DNA of 64,000 nt from Ilyonectria destructans. Taxonomy: Eukaryota; Ascomycota; Sordariomycetes; Hypocreales; Nectriaceae. The notes beneath the pieces were generated by a model. That model was not told the DNA's origin. It searched no databases and worked only from the letters and a program-made list of their open reading frames with translations. The stretch is taken from NCBI GenBank assembly GCA_020740775.1, contig JAHEWK010000034.1, forward strand, positions 248,001-312,000, given 5' to 3'. The position numbers and the translations under genes are program-made. Of the stretch, positions 62,829 to 64,000 are shown piece by piece. Position 1 is the stretch's first letter; every line of letters begins with the position of its first letter.

Positions 62829-63875
62829 CGAGAGTTAGGCACGGGGCACGAGAGTCCTCCGAGATCAGTTGTACCCAGTCAAAGTGGACAATGTTAACCG
62901 CACTGCCATCATCGACCAGGAAAGTGTCGCTCATATTAGGCAGATCTTGGGCAGTGTTACGTACAGATCAGGTGTCCTTCTTTTGACCCTGCCTCTGTAG
63001 ATTGGAGCCAATCAATGCTCGGAACAGTCGTCTGCACAAGCCACTCAGCCGCCACGAAATTTAAGAAGCAGCAAGATTATTTTTAGGGATTAACATCTGC
63101 GACCTGGGGCGCTTTCCAGACAAGGGCATAGCGCCGGTGGTTCCGGGGCCACACAGCCGGCTTGGGGTTTGTCGCTCGCACAGAGACGGAAACCAACGGG
63201 TTTGCTGGCGGGAGAAGGTTTGCTGGCGGGAGAAGGTTTGCTGGCGGGAGAAGGTTTGCTGGCGGGAGAAGGTTTGCTGGCGGGAGAAGGTTTGCTGGCG
63301 GGAGAAGGTTCGAATCACGGGATCAGGCCGTGAACTAGGCGGACTCTCTTGAGGCCAAGTGGTAGCATTTGTCAATAAACGACGTGCCCAGCCGTCAAGC
63401 CCCTGGTTCCGTAACAAAATACATGTTAGACCCATCAAGAACAATAGATTTCCATGCACAAGAGCAAGTCACGGAAAATTCCAGGTTGATCCTCGGCAAC
63501 CGAAGAGGCCCCCCCCTGATGTCTCCGAGACTCGAAAGCTCCTGGGTAGCGGGACAAGGAAAATATTCCTCGAGGAATGCAATGATTCTCCCGTCATCCG
63601 GAGTCCGTACGTACTAGTCCAAGGAGCTTCGGTACACGGCAGATATCCGCATACCGGCGGGCGCTAATCTTCAAGAGGGTGGAAATTTCCACTGCGGTGT
63701 GATAGATACCACCCTTGCACAGCCGCAAAAGAGGCGTTCCGTCAGGCTGGCTTCCTCAGCAGTCCCCACTTTCTCACAGCAGCTAATGTGTAAATATGTT
63801 GGTTCAGCCGACTCATCAGGCATCATCATCCTCTTTTCCATCGATCTCGCACAGCAGCCCACTATCCGCTCAAGA
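62829..63875. promoter_or_regulatory. Shared divergent promoter region of the NLR and HeLo genes
   Basis: 1047 bp between two divergent start codons. It contains a minisatellite (63199-63306) and no convincing gene. A minus-strand ATG frame at 62934-62662 overlaps the NLR start in another frame and is probably spurious. Confidence 0.55.
63199..63306. repeat. Six perfect 18-bp tandem repeats
   Basis: The unit GGTTTGCTGGCGGGAGAA is repeated six times without change, followed by GGTT. The perfect identity points to recent expansion. It lies midway between the NLR and HeLo start codons. Confidence 0.97.
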
Positions 63876-64000
63876 ATGGCTGAAGTTTTCAGCATCGCCA
63901 CCGGCGCGCTAAGCGTTGCGGCGCTTTTCAACAACTGCGTCGACACTTTCGGATACATCCAGCTCGGCCGCCACTTCGGGGAGGACTACCAAAGATGCCA
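63876..64000 (+). CDS. HeLo-domain (HET-S-like) protein, 5' end only
   Basis: The first 41 codons of a HeLo (prion-inhibition and propagation, PF14479-type) domain protein; the rest lies beyond the window. The ATG at 63876 is followed by a hydrophobic helix (MAEVFSIATGALSVAALFNN) and the typical continuation CVDTFGYIQLGRHFGEDYQR. HeLo proteins are membrane-targeting cell-death executors. In the HET-S type an NLR neighbour triggers them through an amyloid motif at their C-terminus. That C-terminus is not visible here, so membership of that pathway is inferred from the fold and the neighbour. The first 41 codons are open and normal. Confidence 0.85.
   Translation, partial: MAEVFSIATGALSVAALFNNCVDTFGYIQLGRHFGEDYQRC

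Noticed and set aside
62662..62934. Minus-strand ATG frame starting upstream of the NLR
   Set aside because: It overlaps the NLR start in another frame and has no domain. The NLR frame is clearly the coding one.

Overview
This window is nuclear DNA from a filamentous ascomycete (Pezizomycotina). Protein genes carry short GT-AG introns of about 45-85 nt. The gene families (HET domain, NACHT NLR, HeLo, Zn2Cys6, DHA1 transporter, GH11 xylanase) are typical of these fungi. The transposons are Tad-like LINE, chromodomain Gypsy, pogo/Fot and hAT, and several decayed copies carry TGG-to-TAG/TGA nonsense changes that fit repeat-induced point mutation. The xylan-degrading pair suggests a plant-associated or saprotrophic life. 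I cannot name the species.

Layout. 0-2.3 kb: a broken CE5 acetylxylan esterase (-) divergent from an intact GH11 xylanase (+). 2.7-6.7 kb: hAT-1 with an intact transposase, then a broken PIF1/Helitron helicase tail. 7.1-12.2 kb: a decayed acyltransferase, an intact DUF829 alpha/beta hydrolase, a 302-bp MITE and a four-exon MFS exporter, possibly what is left of a small metabolite locus. 12.2-16 kb: no convincing gene, but a hairpin-rich minisatellite and a 197-bp solo LTR. 16-24.4 kb: a Tad-like LINE whose ORF2 is split by an intact hAT-2 with a perfect 8-bp target duplication. 26.2-29.2 kb: an intact pogo-like element. 29.4-31.2 kb: an intact HET-domain gene. 31.8-32.4 kb: a second acyltransferase relic. 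32.4-36.8 kb: no clear gene.

36.8-44.0 kb: a Zn2Cys6 transcription-factor gene cut in two by a complete Gypsy chromovirus. Its two 216-bp LTRs read as identical, it has a CATGC target duplication, and gag and pol lie in one frame separated by a single UAG. 44.5-46.7 kb: a decayed Fot-like element. 47.2-50.5 kb: an unrecognised protein with SUMO-related motifs, convergent with a gene for an integrase-core (DDE) protein. 50.6-58.8 kb: a pile of broken elements (pogo-2 containing a solo LTR, intact hAT-3, Fot-2 and a LINE endonuclease relic), with hAT-3 joining two different broken elements. 59.1-64 kb: a CBM21 phosphatase-targeting gene, a NACHT NLR without its WD40 array, and the start of a divergent HeLo-domain gene.

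Main biological story. The right end looks like an NLR/HeLo programmed-cell-death pair. The NLR begins with a short motif of the HET-s-type amyloid-signalling kind, and the effector-type gene starts about 1 kb away on the opposite strand. Together with the HET gene at 29.4 kb, this makes the window a non-self-recognition island embedded in transposons. About half of the 64 kb is recognisable transposon sequence.
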